From positions 2,165,501-2,229,500 of the forward strand of contig JABAKD010000010.1 of the NCBI GenBank assembly GCA_012845835.1: a stretch of DNA of 64,000 nucleotides, read 5' to 3'. The notes beneath the pieces are model-generated. The model ran no database searches. It worked only from the letters and a program-made list of their open reading frames with translations, and was not told the DNA's origin. Source of the DNA: Undaria pinnatifida. Taxonomy: Eukaryota; Sar; Phaeophyceae; Laminariales; Alariaceae. The position numbers were made by a program, and so were the translations under genes. Each line of letters starts with the position of its first letter. Position 1 is the stretch's first letter. Of this stretch, positions 1 to 12,001 are shown in pieces.

Positions 1-639
1 TCAGAACCCTGTGACCCCGGATCTGAGTTGCGGCTAGGGAAAGAGAAGGAGGAATAAAAAGTGCGAAGATAATAGAAGGGATGAGCAAAACAAACAAAAA
101 ACGGGAGGACAGCCAGTTGGACGACCTGTTGTTGCATATACAAGAAAAAAAAAAAAGGCACGCTGCCACGTGCGACAAAATGACGTCCCCATGACTTGTC
201 ACTGTTGTTGCGGGTGCTGATGCTTGTACTAATTGTATGAGCGCGCGATATGTCAATACGAACGAGCCGGGCTGCAGTCGGAATAAAAGGCCCGCGTCTG
301 CGCCGCTTCCGTGTCCAATGCCATTACCGTATACCGTATCCAATGGCACGCACTCGTGCAGCTACACTTTGACAAAAGTGCTCCTTGTATCTGCTGAAGA
401 GCGAAAGCTGGAAATGTTACTGGGAGGTCGTTGTTCCTGGAAATGGGGTTGACCCCCCGTGCTCGCTTCCGAAGAAGGCTGCGCAATTTTATCGAAGGTG
501 GCTGGGTAATGCTGGTCTATGCTGGCATCTATCGATCTCCGCGCAGTTTGTCGCTTGTCGCTAGATGCCTTGACACTGGTGCCGTTACAATCACCTCCGC
601 TATCAGCAGTATCAGCAGCAGCACCACCTGAAGCTTGGT

Positions 640-695
640 ACACAATACCTGGAGCCTGTCCTGTGACCACGGACTTGATTATGCGAGATAATGCA
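640..695 (-). repeat. Dispersed 'GTGGTCACAG' repeat, minus orientation
   Basis: GGAGCCTGTCCTGTGACCAC then GGACTTGATTATGCGA is the reverse complement of the core at 47970-48002 and 52475-52512. The flank 1-639 shows no recognisable gene. Confidence 0.8.
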
Positions 696-787
696 TGTGA
701 TGACAGCACACACAGGGGGCTGCTGTTCATACCGGGTATTTATTTTTGTTAGTTTTTTGCTCATGCCATTTATTATCTTCGCGCTGG

Positions 788-1664
788 TATACCCGTAACT
801 GACACAAGATATCACCCGTACATAAGAAATCACCCCCCCCACAGGATACGACACCCCGGTGATAATTTTGGGTGTTTCTGACAAACCATCGATTTATCAC
901 CCGGGGTATATGGGATAACACACCCCGGTGATATCGTAGTGTAGATTTGTGGTTTGTGGCTTCGATTTTTGTTCGTGGTGTCTCTGCGCAACTCTCATTT
1001 GATCATACCAATAGCGAGGTATCCTAGGTAGCAGCAGCCTACTCTTGTGTGGGGGCAGGACGGATGGCGCAGCTACCGCCTCGTATCATATCGGGCGAAG
1101 TACCTTCGATTTAGGTACATTTTATTTTTTTATGCTCCAATCAAAGCCGGTATTGTGTTTGAAACTGTCTTCGGCGTTGAGGCGGTTGAGTCATCTGCGA
1201 GGTCATGTGCTGAGGAGTTTCGTCATCTAGGTTGCGCCCCTTTGTTTTGCTACTCGGTATAACTGGTAGGTAGGTACCTACATCAAGAATGCGGGGCAGC
1301 TGCAAGTGTTCTTGCAGGCATACCACACCCCTACAAGTGTGCGGCAGGAGGGGTTCAACTGTTATCACACCCGCTCTTATCACACCCCCAAACACACCCT
1401 GTGGCTGTTCGGACGTGCTATCACACCCCCTTTTTATCATCCCTCCTCATTTATCACATCCCCAAACGCACCTTGTGGGTGTTCGGATGTCCTATCACAC
1501 CCCCTGGTTTATCACACCCCCCTTGGGCCCCCTGCGAGCTGCACTTAATCACCCGGGGTACACAAGATATCACACCCCCCACAGGATACTACACACGGTG
1601 ATAATATTTTAGATCCCAAAATGATATCACCGGGGTGTGTTATCTTTTGTCAGTTACGGGTATA
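788..1664. mobile_element. Non-autonomous TIR element, copy A (about 0.88 kb)
   Basis: The left end TATACCCGTAACTGACA is mirrored at the right end (TGTCAGTTACGGGTATA). Both ends continue into GATATCAC/CACCCC blocks. The interior has short repeats built on TATCACACCCCC and CACCCTGTGGGTGTTCGG. No transposase frame is present. Related to copy B at 52935-53825. Confidence 0.8.
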
Positions 1665-2054
1665 TACATACTAATAATAGCTACAACATACGGACGGTTC
1701 GTACTTGTGTATATACGGACGGTATATACACTGCTGCTGTAGCAGCAGTATATTCGTATTATACGAGTCTTGGTCTTCCACTGGTCACTGGTGGTGTATT
1801 TTCTTCAGGAAAGACTCGATGGAGACTGGAGATGAACCCACCGCGCGTATAATCTGCTGCCCAACCTACTTGTATCATACCTGTGACCTGGTATACATAT
1901 GTATGTGTGGTACAAAATACAACACCACAGACTTGATGAGCAATCATACCTTTGTTTTGGCGCAACGAGTATGATACCCCCGGTACACGCGTATAATATA
2001 CCATAATACTGGTATGACTTCTGCCATACGGTGCTTGGTACTGCTGTATAACAC

Positions 2055-2195
<141 letters not shown>

Positions 2196-2629
2196 CACAA
2201 CAGCAGCATTCTCGTGTGATATGCATGATACGTCATACCGGTATAACACACGCCATCAATCAGTGCGTTTGCTTTTTCTTTTCTCGAACGAGTACAAGTA
2301 CTGCTGCATCGCATTTTTTTTCTCGCCCTTCTGTTTCCTTCTCCCACCTTCCCACACTCACTGCGGTACTGCTGTACATTTATTGCTTTCGCGAGAATTT
2401 CGTGTCAGCTCGATGGAGGTGTTGAGGTATACCAGGGTACCACGTTTTGGTTGAAACATTTTATGAATCACGATGCTCCTTAACCCCTAACCCCCTTAGA
2501 GCCCCCAAACCCCTCCCTATACTAATTCCAAGTGATTTGTCCCCAAAAACGGGTTCGAAGGCGTAAAGGCGTTAACCCAAAATCGTCGGAAGCTTATTCT
2601 TGTTTTGTTTATGCGTGTTTCGTTGCATG

Positions 2630-2740
2630 TTGTCGTTGTTGTTTGTTGTTGTTATTGCTGTTGTTGTCAAGACCGTGGCCAAAGGATAGGCTCCAGTCAC
2701 CCCGGAGAATGAATACCACATGGAAAAACAATAGAAAAAC
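2630..2740 (+). repeat. Degenerate 'GTGGTCACAG' family copy linked to GTT repeats
   Basis: GTTGTTGTTATTGCTGTTGTTG, then CAAGACCGTGGCCAAAGGAT, then GGCTCCAGTCACCCCGGAG and GAATACCACATGG. Same block order as the intact copies. Confidence 0.65.
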
Positions 2741-3047
2741 AGAAAAAAAACACCACCAGGTATCAAGTAGTATCCGCTGTCCGCTGTTCGCTTCATGTTA
2801 CAGAGCCAGCAGCGTTTGTGTTTCAGTGCCTGTCTCCGGAAACGAGCAGAAATGAGGTTGCACCTCGTATTTTTATACTTACTTAAAAACTACTGGTACA
2901 ACAAAACAAACCGCCGTCAGCGTCTGTTTTTGTTCTTGCGACTTGCCACATTCGACATTGGTGGTATACGACTGAAGACGGACACCCTTTTGGCCACTCT
3001 GGTTGTATGATACATACGTGGTATTGATATATCGTATTATGCCTTGT

Positions 3048-3100
3048 ACGAGTCTGTGACCACGGCTTGTCCAGAAGCTGGGAAGTAGAAGTGTGTGAAA
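3048..3100 (+). repeat. Dispersed repeat GTGACCACGGCTTGTCCAGAAGC
   Basis: Shares TGTGACCACGGCTTGTCCAG and AAGCTGG.AAGTA.AAGTGTG with 45411-45455. Probably another branch of the family with the GTGGTCAC core. Confidence 0.8.
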
Positions 3101-3477
3101 AAAAAAGAGAAAAAAACACAATTATATACCAGTTGACACGTAACTTGTAACAGTTACTCATCATATAATATCACAGCATGCCCGCGTTGTCACTCTGACA
3201 GCATTCCAGACAGCAGGCGTGTTCGTCTGTGCTCACGAATACCGTGCGCTTCGTACGGTGCAGGTAGCCCAACCGCTGTAGTTTGTAGCCACGAGTTGGT
3301 TAGTTGTGGGAACGGGGGAACTCTATGCTGTAGTTGAGTGGATACCCGCGGCCATGTGAGTTGAGTTTGCACATTGGAGCATTTCACTTATGCGCCTTCT
3401 TCGTATTGTGCGTTTTAGGCTGCAAAGCGTAGTATTTCCCGGACGAATTATGGTTTCATTTGGTTTTGCGGATGCCG

Positions 3478-3575
3478 CTAGGGCTCCAGCTCCTTTGTGT
3501 GACCACGGACTCTAGATTTTTGACAAGAGTTAATGTGAGACAACAACATGAACAACAACAACAACAACAACAACG
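3478..3575 (-). repeat. Dispersed 'GTGGTCACAG' repeat linked to (GTT)n, minus orientation
   Basis: Read on the minus strand: (GTT)n, TCTCACATTAACTC, a short variable part, then AGTCCGTGGTCACA and GGAGCTGGAGCCC. Same order as at 47945 and 52440. Confidence 0.8.
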
Positions 3576-3929
3576 GCAGCTATTCACCAGCTTTGGAGCA
3601 AGTCGGTAGGATGTGGACACCGCATCACCTCAGGCTATCATTCACACTGGTTTCTCGTACATTTACTCCGGAGTAAATGTTGACTTGTAATAGTTCAACT
3701 GCCATGATAACACTCGCACGAGGTCGTTGTTGTTGGGCTCGCATCTGACGCAATGTTTCTCTGCGCTGCCCCATCGATCGCCTTCTCCATCTCGCCGCCA
3801 TGATCCGCCCCATGCCATTGTGGGATAGGATGCTGTTGGAAAGTTTGCAAAGCGGACAAGGTGCATTCCGGGGAGAAGTTCAAATGGCCCAGCAGGTGCG
3901 TGGGGTGGTATTCGCCTGATATCATAGGT

Positions 3930-4420
3930 ATTTACCGATAGTACTCAGGTATTTGCGGGTAACACTCATTTCGTCGGTGCAACAGCAGTTATCTCTCCTC
4001 TTTTAGCGCGCGCGTGTTGTTCTGTTCTTCTTGCAGACTTTTTTCGCTTTCTGATCTTTTTCTTCATCACATTCTTCAGAACTCATCTGTCGTTTGTTCC
4101 TTTTTTTTTGCTTTTTTTTTTCTTATTTTCATGCACTGGCTTGTTTTGTTGTGTTGTATCCGGTACGCTAGCATTTCACTTGCTGTACCTTGATTAATTG
4201 TGACTGTTTGGATTACTATGTCTCACAGTCTGTGACCACAGAATTCGTATCTCTAGGATGAAGAATCGGCACGGATACTGGGTGCACTGATGTCGTTGGG
4301 TAGAACGGTTTAATGTGAAGACAACACACTCAGGTATTTACTAGTAATACTCAGATATTTGCCGGTAATACCTTGTGGGTAGTATTCGGTAATACTCGGG
4401 TATTCGCCGGCAATGCTTGT
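3930..4420. other. Non-genic stretch with GGTATTTGCCGGTAATACTC motifs
   Basis: Short diverged repeats built on ACTCAGGTATTTG and CGGTAATACT occur at 3930-3975 and 4328-4415. No supported gene between 2200 and 5500. Confidence 0.55.
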
Positions 4421-5499
4421 TATCGCCATCATCTCAGTAAGGGACGGTGTTTTCCCCGGAAAGGATTATCGTCAGAATTAACGAAGTGACTTTGTATCGA
4501 GTGTTGCGTGAGGCGGTCATCATTTACGTTGAGGTAACTTTATGCGGGTACCGCGTGTAATACCCTGCACGGCGGTAGGCTGTACTGCTGTTACAATTTC
4601 TTGATGAAAGTTGTAATTTGCCGATGGGCCAGGCCGGCCCCACTGCTACTACAGTAGTGTCGGTGCGTTTATCTCGTGAGCTATGAGCCAGCCAGCCCGG
4701 GCCCTACTTGAGTTTTTGCCCGTATCGTGGCCACGGACCATCAAGTATGATGTTGATTTGGGCGACGAGTTTGAGAACAGCATCACCAGCAACAACAAAT
4801 TACTACAAATGACTACTACTACTACGACGACGACTACTACTACTACTACTACTGTGATATGCACCAATGGTTCGTAGTGTTGAACATATCTCCTCTTTGA
4901 TGTTAAGCGCCACGCGGCGAAGCAAATTTAAACATCGGAGGAAAGGCACAGGGAGTAGAGGAAAGGGAGGTAATCATATCGATAACCTCGAGCTCTCTCC
5001 CCTGTGTCGCCCTTTCTGAGGGAAGCAAAAAACGTGTCCTCGACCAGGTTTTCCTATTATAGTCGTTTGAGGGCGTGCCGGGACCGTCCTGTTGGAGGAA
5101 GTCGCAAGCAAGCGGTCCAAACTCCCCCTCCCCTCCCCCTCCCCCCTTTCGCGTCCGTCGCGAAGTCTACTCTAGTACCTGTCCTGCTTTTTTGGGGGGC
5201 GGCAATGTTGTTCTTGTATGGTGCCATGGGTAGCTACTGTAATATTGCCGATTATAGTAGTACCTGCAGCCACTTCAAAAACGTCAGAGGGCATGCCCTC
5301 ACCCGCGATTGTATGATATCGACGTATGGCTGGCGGATGCTGACGTTTTCGTCGACTCGTCTTTTACCGAAAATACATGGGCGCGGACTGGTACTTTACC
5401 GACCTACGCTACGCGGATTGACTTTTTTATTCCCATAGTTGTGTGGACATGGACTGATTGATGATGCGTGCGACTCCTGTGGGTTATTATTTCTTGAGT

Positions 5500-6500
5500 T
5501 TCCGCTTTGTGCTGCGTGCTAGATGTTGCTCTCGTGGAGTGGAGCGGTGGAGTCTGCTGCTTGCCGCATGATTTGTCGCTTGCTCGCTTTGGTATTCCCA
5601 CTGTTGCTTGTGGAGTGGAGCCGTGTAGCGCGCTGCTTGCCGATACCTGGTTTGTTGCTTGCTCGTATCATGTTCCCTCTGCTGAATGCTACTCGTGGAC
5701 TAAAACAGTATAGGTGGCTGCTTGCTGCCTCCTTTTGTTGCTTGCTCGATTGATCTTGCCGCTGCTAGATGTTGCTCTATTGAAGTGGGGCAAAGTAGTG
5801 CGCTGGTTTCTGTCTGGTTTATTGCTTGATGTTCGGCTGGTATTCCCGTTGCCGGGTTTTGCTCGTGGCGTGGAGCGGGGTAGTGCACTGCTTGCTGCCT
5901 GGTTTGTTGCTTTCTCATTCAGTCTTTGGATTGCTGGGTGTTTCCCGTGGAGGGGGGTGGAAATGTGGAGTGCTTTGAATCGTCGCCTGGTCTGTTGCGT
6001 GCTCTGTTTTTCTTACCGTTAATGAATGTTGCGCGTGGAGTGGAACGGTATTGCGCTGATTGCCGCTGGGTTTGTTTCTTACGCGCTTCATATTCACTTT
6101 GCTCGTGGAGTGGGGTGGGACAGTGCAGTGCTCTGCTTGCGGCTGCCTGATTTGTTGCTTGCTTGGTTGATGTTCATGTTCAGAGATGTTACCCTCGTCG
6201 AGTAGAACATTGCAATGCACGCTGCTACTTGCTGGACGTGGCTGGTGGTGTCAAGCGGTGTAGTGCCCTGCTTGCCGCCAGCTCTGTTGTTTGCTCCTTT
6301 GGTCTTCCTCTGCTGGGTGTTGCTGGTGGAGTGAAGCGATGTACTGCGCTGTTTTCTGCCTGCTTGCTGTGTTTCTTGCTCGCCATTGCTGGTTGTTGCT
6401 CGGGGAGTGGAGCAATGTTGTGCGCTGCTTGCCGCTGCCTGGTTTGTTGCTTGCTCAGTTGATCTTCCCAACGGTGTTTTGTTGCAATCGTGGACGCTTG
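5500..6500 (+). repeat. Degenerate minisatellite, about 8-10 units of 100-130 bp
   Basis: Recurrent blocks are GTTTGTTGCTTGCTCG, CTGCTTGCCGC, GTTGCTCGTGGAGTGGAG and GTAGTGCGCTGC, in the same order, with strong divergence between units. Open frames here are by-products. Confidence 0.8.
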
Positions 6501-6534
6501 CCGGCACGAGCCGGTCCCAATTAATGCAACGCTG

Positions 6535-6720
6535 GAATAAATATAGGGACGTTTGGGATATTAATATGAATACCACGCGGTCTTTACATATCCGCCCGGT
6601 GTAGTCGAGTGGTCGCCTTTCTGGGCGGAAATATAGGGAATGTTCGGGTATTAATATAAATATCAAGCGGTCCTTACACTTATGAACATCAAACGGTTGT
6701 TATATTTCTGTCCAGACTGG
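6535..6720. repeat. Foldback-type repeat with ATATAGGGACG / GGTCCTTA blocks
   Basis: The blocks AAATATAGGGA, ATATTAATAT and CGGTCCTTACA recur in direct and inverted orientation. Similar blocks are found at 46030-46085, 46340-46395 and 51950-52015. Confidence 0.5.
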
Positions 6721-6721
6721 C

Positions 6722-6914
6722 ATACAGCAGGGGTTCCCCAATAAGGCGATATCCCGATATAAGGCGGTCAAAATCGCTTGGCGTGACTGAAGAATTGCAC
6801 GAAAGTACTCATGACCTGGAATGAATAAGGCGGATAAGGCGGCTTCCCTCTATAAGGCGGTCGTATAGCTCTCCATGGCACACCACCGCCTTACTGAGGG
6901 ACCCCTACTATACC
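6722..6914. mobile_element. Mariner-like MITE with TA ends
   Basis: The left end TACAGCAGGGGTTCCCC and right end GGGACCCCTACTATA form imperfect inverted repeats, continuing into AATAAGGCG / CGCCTTACT. TA at both borders fits a Tc1/mariner TA target. The 190-bp interior contains AAGGCG six times, four as ATAAGGCGG. No coding capacity. Confidence 0.75.
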
Positions 6915-9009
6915 GTATATAGTATAGCAATCGCTGTCTGGCGCAAAGTGCACAGTCGCCTTGCGAGATTTTTACCCCTTTCGCTGATGGAAAAATGAAT
7001 CTCTCACACTAATTCCAAGTAATTTTGACCCGAAAACGTGGACGCGCGACTAAATGTGGTAAGCCTTTTGGGTCCGTTTAGAGCGACCAAAAAAACGAAG
7101 ATTGCGGCATTTTTTTTTTCAAGCGTCTACCAGTAGCGTGAGCGCGCAGCAAGCAGTACGAGGAGGAGCATGCTGCGCCCGTCCCGTACGTAGGAGTCTT
7201 TGCATTGTTGTCGTTCGGACGCCGATTGTATCGTAGTCATCGTCAACCAGCAGTGGCCGATGCTCTGCCGTAATCGTCAATTTTCGTCGCTAATTTTTCC
7301 GTCTCAAGTCTCAAAAAGGCTTAGAGGGCTTAGAGGACAAAACCTGTTGTAGAATTATGACGATTGCTAGTGATTTACGGCATCAGCCACTCCAAGAAGC
7401 AGCCCCGGCTAAAGGGGCAGGGGAAGTGACGCTACTCTAGTGCAATGCAAGGGGGTGTATCGTCATGCTGCAGCTGTATTGTACTTTTTACCTCAAAGTA
7501 TCGTATGAACTCCTTTGGTTCTTCAGACGACGAAATTTTCTAAAAAGTGGTGACGATTACTAAATATTACTACTGATTGTTGATAATAATAGTAGTAATC
7601 ATTATAGCATCGGGCACGCAAATGGAATGGGCCCAAGGGGCTGGGTAGGGGTGTGGCGGAAGGGCAATGGAGATAACTACACGATACGCGTTCGGCATGA
7701 TGGCAGTGCTTATGCTGCTGCAAGCTCTTTCTAGGCGCGTGATAATATCGTACTCATCGATTTGTTGGTCGCTGTAGAACGGTCTCAAAAGAGTTAACCC
7801 TCTCCTCGCTGCAAAAAACGCCCCGGCTCCAGTTCCAAGCAGTTTGGAAAATAACCAAGTGTAAGCAGTTGGAAAGGAGTGACGTCGTCTACGCACGTGA
7901 TGCACAAAATGGGATAGCTGGTACCAGGAATATAACATATACCGAGAATGTTGTATAGTAGCTCAAGCTGTTGACCCTTTTAGCACGTACTCCAGACACA
8001 TGGGAACAAAACACTTGGAGTTATACTAGGATGGATAACTTTGGGAGTTGGAAATGGGTCAACAATGTTTCGATGGTGAAACAAACGCTACGATTGTTTC
8101 AAACAAACGCTACAATTGTTTCAAATGTACATTCTATTAATTGCGATGGCATGGCACCGCAACTGTTGATGAGATATGGCGCCGTTGATGCGCCGCGAGG
8201 TGCCAGACTCTCAGGGTACTCGCGGGAAAAATCGCTTTTGTCCGCTCGCCTACTTCGGTCCGTGGCCATGACCGCGTGCTAGCTGCGACATTTGACGGTG
8301 GGCTGCAGCCGTCGCTCTGTCGTATGACAAGCGTTGTTGAAAGCGTTTGGTTTTGGGTTGAAAGAAAAGGGTGTGCTGGTTTTGATCTTCCGATTATTTG
8401 TTCGAGCTGCTGCTGCTGCCGTGTTTTGTGGTTGCATGGGCCAGTGTCGGCCAGGCGTGCAAAAGAACAGAGCATGCGAGGTAGACCACGACCTCACTGC
8501 CCACGAGGGTCCCTACGAGTACTATTAATAGGCACGCCCTCCCCTGTACGGGGGTTGAAAATTTCGACGCAACGCTTGGTGCGGACTTGGTGGTGGTTAC
8601 GCGTTTTGATATTTTTCTCGGAGCACAGTCGACTCGTATTTTATTTTTTGTGACCGTGGGCTAGATTTCAGGGAAATGAGCTATTGAGAATGTGAGAACA
8701 TCATCATAATTGTCAAATGGGGACGCACGTCAAGACTCGCTGCACAGACAGTCCCATTCTGTTCACATAGCTTGTTTTTGGGCTGTTGTAGCGGGCTCGG
8801 CAAGAGTCGGGGGGAGCCGTAGGCCTTAACCCCAAGGTGAACCCGCCTTTGCTTGGGAGGAGTTAATCCGCTCGTAGATTCTTCGGTTTTGCCGCGGCGC
8901 CGCCCTTGTCTCGCGTGTTCGTACCGACGTGGGAGGAATCAGGCCTCGCGAGGTTGAGGTTTCGTGAACCTCTTAGCACCCACATGTTGGGGACAAACTG
9001 GGTATATTA
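6915..9009. other. No supported gene
   Basis: Open frames are short and lack splice-consistent neighbours. CTAATTCCAAGTAATTTTGA at about 7009 repeats the block at about 2521. 8770-9000 is GC-rich with no recognised feature. Confidence 0.5.
8640..8715 (-). repeat. Degenerate 'GTGGTCACAG' family member
   Basis: On the minus strand it reads ATGATGATGTTCTCACATTC, a variable part, then CTAGCCCACGGTCAC. It fits the family order with several changes. Confidence 0.55.
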
Positions 9010-9690
9010 ATAGGAAACAAACAAAGCAGTACCAGGGTATTAGACTACCCCGCCAGAGTGTTAAACTACCCTACCCGGGTATTTAGACTACCCTACCCGG
9101 GTATTTAGAATACCCTACCAGGGTATTAGACTACCCCGCCAAGGTATTAGACTACCCCACCAGGGTGTTAGACTACCCTACCCGGGTATTCAGACTACCC
9201 TACCAGGGTATTAGACTACCCCGCCAGGGTATTAGACTACCCTACCCGGGTATTCAAACTACTCTACCAGGGTATTAGACTACCCCGCCAGGGTATTAGA
9301 CTACCCCACCAGGGTGTTAGACTACCCTACCCGGGTATTCAGACTACCCTACCAGGGTATTAGACTACCCCGCCAGGGTATTAGACTACCCTACCAAGGT
9401 ATTAGACTACCTGAAGGGTGCGCCAGCTAGCGTTGGGCTGCGAAAGCAACTGAGTTAAATCGACACACGACGCGTATGAAAATACGTGGAAGTGTGGTGA
9501 GCTTAAGGTTTATTTTTCCTCATCCGCCGGAGGATAAAAAAAAAAAAAAAAAAAAAGTAGACTACCCAACCAGGGTGTTAGATTATTTAGACTACCCTAC
9601 CAGGGTATTAGACTACCCCGCCAGGGTATTAGACTACCCCGCCAGGGTATTAGACTTGGTATTAGACTAGCCTACCAGGGTATGTGATGT
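9010..9690. repeat. Satellite of roughly 21-22 bp units, interrupted once
   Basis: Units such as CCAGGGTATTAGACTACCC alternate with CCCGGGTATTTAGACTACCC. Each unit carries a short palindrome (TACCCGGGTA or TACCAGGGTA). The array runs 9010-9410 and resumes at 9558-9690 after an inserted element. Confidence 0.95.
9411..9557 (+). mobile_element. Poly-A-tailed short insertion within the satellite (copy 1)
   Basis: The sequence from CTGAAGGGTGCGCCAGCTAGC to a run of about 20 A interrupts the satellite. TAGACTAC stands on both sides, although the satellite itself repeats this motif. A second copy lies at 13930-14065. The poly-A end and lack of coding suggest a short retroposon. Confidence 0.7.
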
Positions 9691-9939
9691 TGGCGAGATC
9701 TTGCTCCCAAGATCCTGCCAATCTTGCCCCCAAGGTTCTGCCACGAGACAACGTTGTGGGCATTATGTGTGAATCTCGAAGGCTAATTTTTGGAAACGTT
9801 TTGCGACCATCTCAAGCGATAGTTTGTACAAAACATCTTTTCGATAGCTCTTTGTTGAGAGCGTGAGTTTCGGGACGAAAGTCTCGTTCTGCTCCAACCA
9901 TCCGCCCCGTACACATGATGAAAACTTAGCGTGCAAGTG

Positions 9940-10330
9940 CTGCACGCCAGCTGTGACATCGAATATTTTACGACACTCATCTTGGCAGGCTGTGTGTGAT
10001 ACTCCGATCGCGCGTATTACGGGTTGTGTGTCCTCATTAAGGATATAGGTCGGCGACTCCCCTTGCAACTACAGTGTAGCTATCAGGGTCAACAGGGTGA
10101 TGTTAGTCAGTCTGTGCGCGGAAACTATAAAACCCGTTTTTGACCGGGACGAAATCTGACGGCTGTGTGTGGAATGCACCAGTTTATTATGTATATCATT
10201 TTGTCGTATGACCGATGAGGGGAGGGCGGAGTTTTAGGGGGGGGGGGGCATTTTTAGGTCGCATAAATGAATAGCTTAGACTACTCTGCATACGTGGTGT
10301 TAGGTTCAGGAGATGGTGGGGGCAGCGGGG
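9940..10330 (+). repeat. Dispersed repeat family R10, copy 1
   Basis: Shares GCTGTGTGTGAT, CTCCGATCGCGCGTATTAC, AAGGATATAGGTCGGCGA, TATCAGGGTCAACAGGGTGA and ATCTGACGGCTGTG with 11195-11530. Both copies are followed by a G-run. Confidence 0.85.
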
Positions 10331-10689
10331 AATGGAGGGAGGGGGTTTTAATTGAAACTTGAAGACCATATAAATGAATTCGAACTACTATTTGGATGGC
10401 TCCAAATGTAAGATCACATGTCGGGTAGTGTTTATATTTCTGGCGTCGGGTAGTGTGTATAGATATCTGGCGGGTTTTGATGTTTGGTGGGGCGGTGGGG
10501 GAGGGAGGGTGTGTGTTCGGGGGGGGGGGAGGTAGATGAGAGCAAAATATTCTACCTGCATGCTAAATACAGATGCCCAACATGTCAAAGATAAACTATG
10601 AGGTAGATGGGAGCAAAATATACGTGTTTTTACGGTAATGTTGTTAAAAGTGGTGTTTGACTTTTGTATAATATGAGAACTACGAAAGG

Positions 10690-11530
10690 TACTTATGGTA
10701 TGCTGTATGTCCTCAATGAGGACACACACAGTAATGCGTGCGATGGGAGTATCCCACACAGCTTGCAAAGTTGAGTTTCGACAAAATCTTCGATCTCACT
10801 GCTGGAGTGTAATTTTTTTCATAATATACCCTGGTATAATCGAACCACAATGCCTGGATAGTAGCATGTATTGTAGGTTTAAGGCGTATTACCATACAGC
10901 AGTGGTAGGTAGTTGGACATAATAGAACCTGTTCACATGCGACACAGCATTCAGCATTACCATGACTATTGTAGAGTGATTTGTGTGGGAAGCTTGCGAA
11001 ATAATGTTGCTATGTACTACCATTAAGACTTATATTGCGTGCCAAATAGCATAGCCTGTAGCTACTATTAAACGGGTGTGTATTCTTAACATTGAACTGA
11101 TGTTTGCACCCATCTACATCCAACGCAGCCATTGTTGTTCGTGCCACTGTGCCTCCTATTAGTAGAGTGACCTATCATACGACAAATTATAAAAAATTAA
11201 AATACACTACAGCTGTGAGATCGAAGATTTCGTCTAAACTCATCTTCGCAAGCTGTGTGTGATGCTCCGATCGCGCGTATTACTGAGTGTGTGTCCTCGG
11301 TAAGGATATAGGTCGGCGATTCTCCTTAGAACTACGAGTAGCTTGTATCAGGGTCAACAGGGTGACGTGAATCAATTTGTGCACGGAAAGTATACAACCC
11401 GTTTTTGAGGAAGACATTATCTGACGGCTGTGGAAAGCATCAGTTTATTACGTATATCCTGTAGTCGTATGACCGGTGAGGGGAGGGTGGGGATTTTAAG
11501 GGGGTGGGGGGGGGGGGTTCCAAACATTTT
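10690..11530. mobile_element. R10 arms in inverted orientation flanking about 360 bp; possible TIR element
   Basis: The left arm (10690-10830) is the reverse complement of the start of the right arm (11195-11320): ATCTTCGATCTCAC versus GTGAGATCGAAGATTT, and TCCTCAATGAGGACACAC versus GTGTGTCCTCGGTAAGGA. The arms enclose AT-rich non-coding sequence. Confidence 0.6.
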
Positions 11531-12001
11531 AGATCACCTGAATGAGTAGGAGCTTACTGTACGCGTGGTGTTAGGTCTAGGCGATGGTGGGGGCGGCGGG
11601 GAAGGGGGGGGGGGGGGGGGGGGGGCGGGGGGGGCGATCTACCTATTCATGATACGGCATTTTGTCGTTTGTGTTTGTGAGAGCGTTTTTGTTTTCTGTG
11701 AAATAATAAAAATACACTTCAGCTGTGAGATTGCGGGTGTTGCCGAAGTGTTTTGTCGCTTCACCGCAAACGTATGTACTATTAATGTGACACATTTTCT
11801 TGCCATCATGGCCCGTAGACTTCGCTCAACCGCAATGGCTTGACCGATCGATGTTCAACTTGAAGTCTGTTTGTTCAACGTTGAAGCTTGCGTGTTCAAC
11901 GTGGAAGTTTGAGTGTCTTCTACTCGCCCCACCGATGTTCAACACCGAAGCTTGAGTGCCTTCAACTTGCCCCTTCGTGTTGTTTTTGCTTGCTGTAACA
12001 G

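Noticed and set aside
5500-6666. Frames rich in Leu/Cys or Thr/Gln on both strands
   Set aside because: By-products of the degenerate minisatellite; none is conserved from unit to unit.
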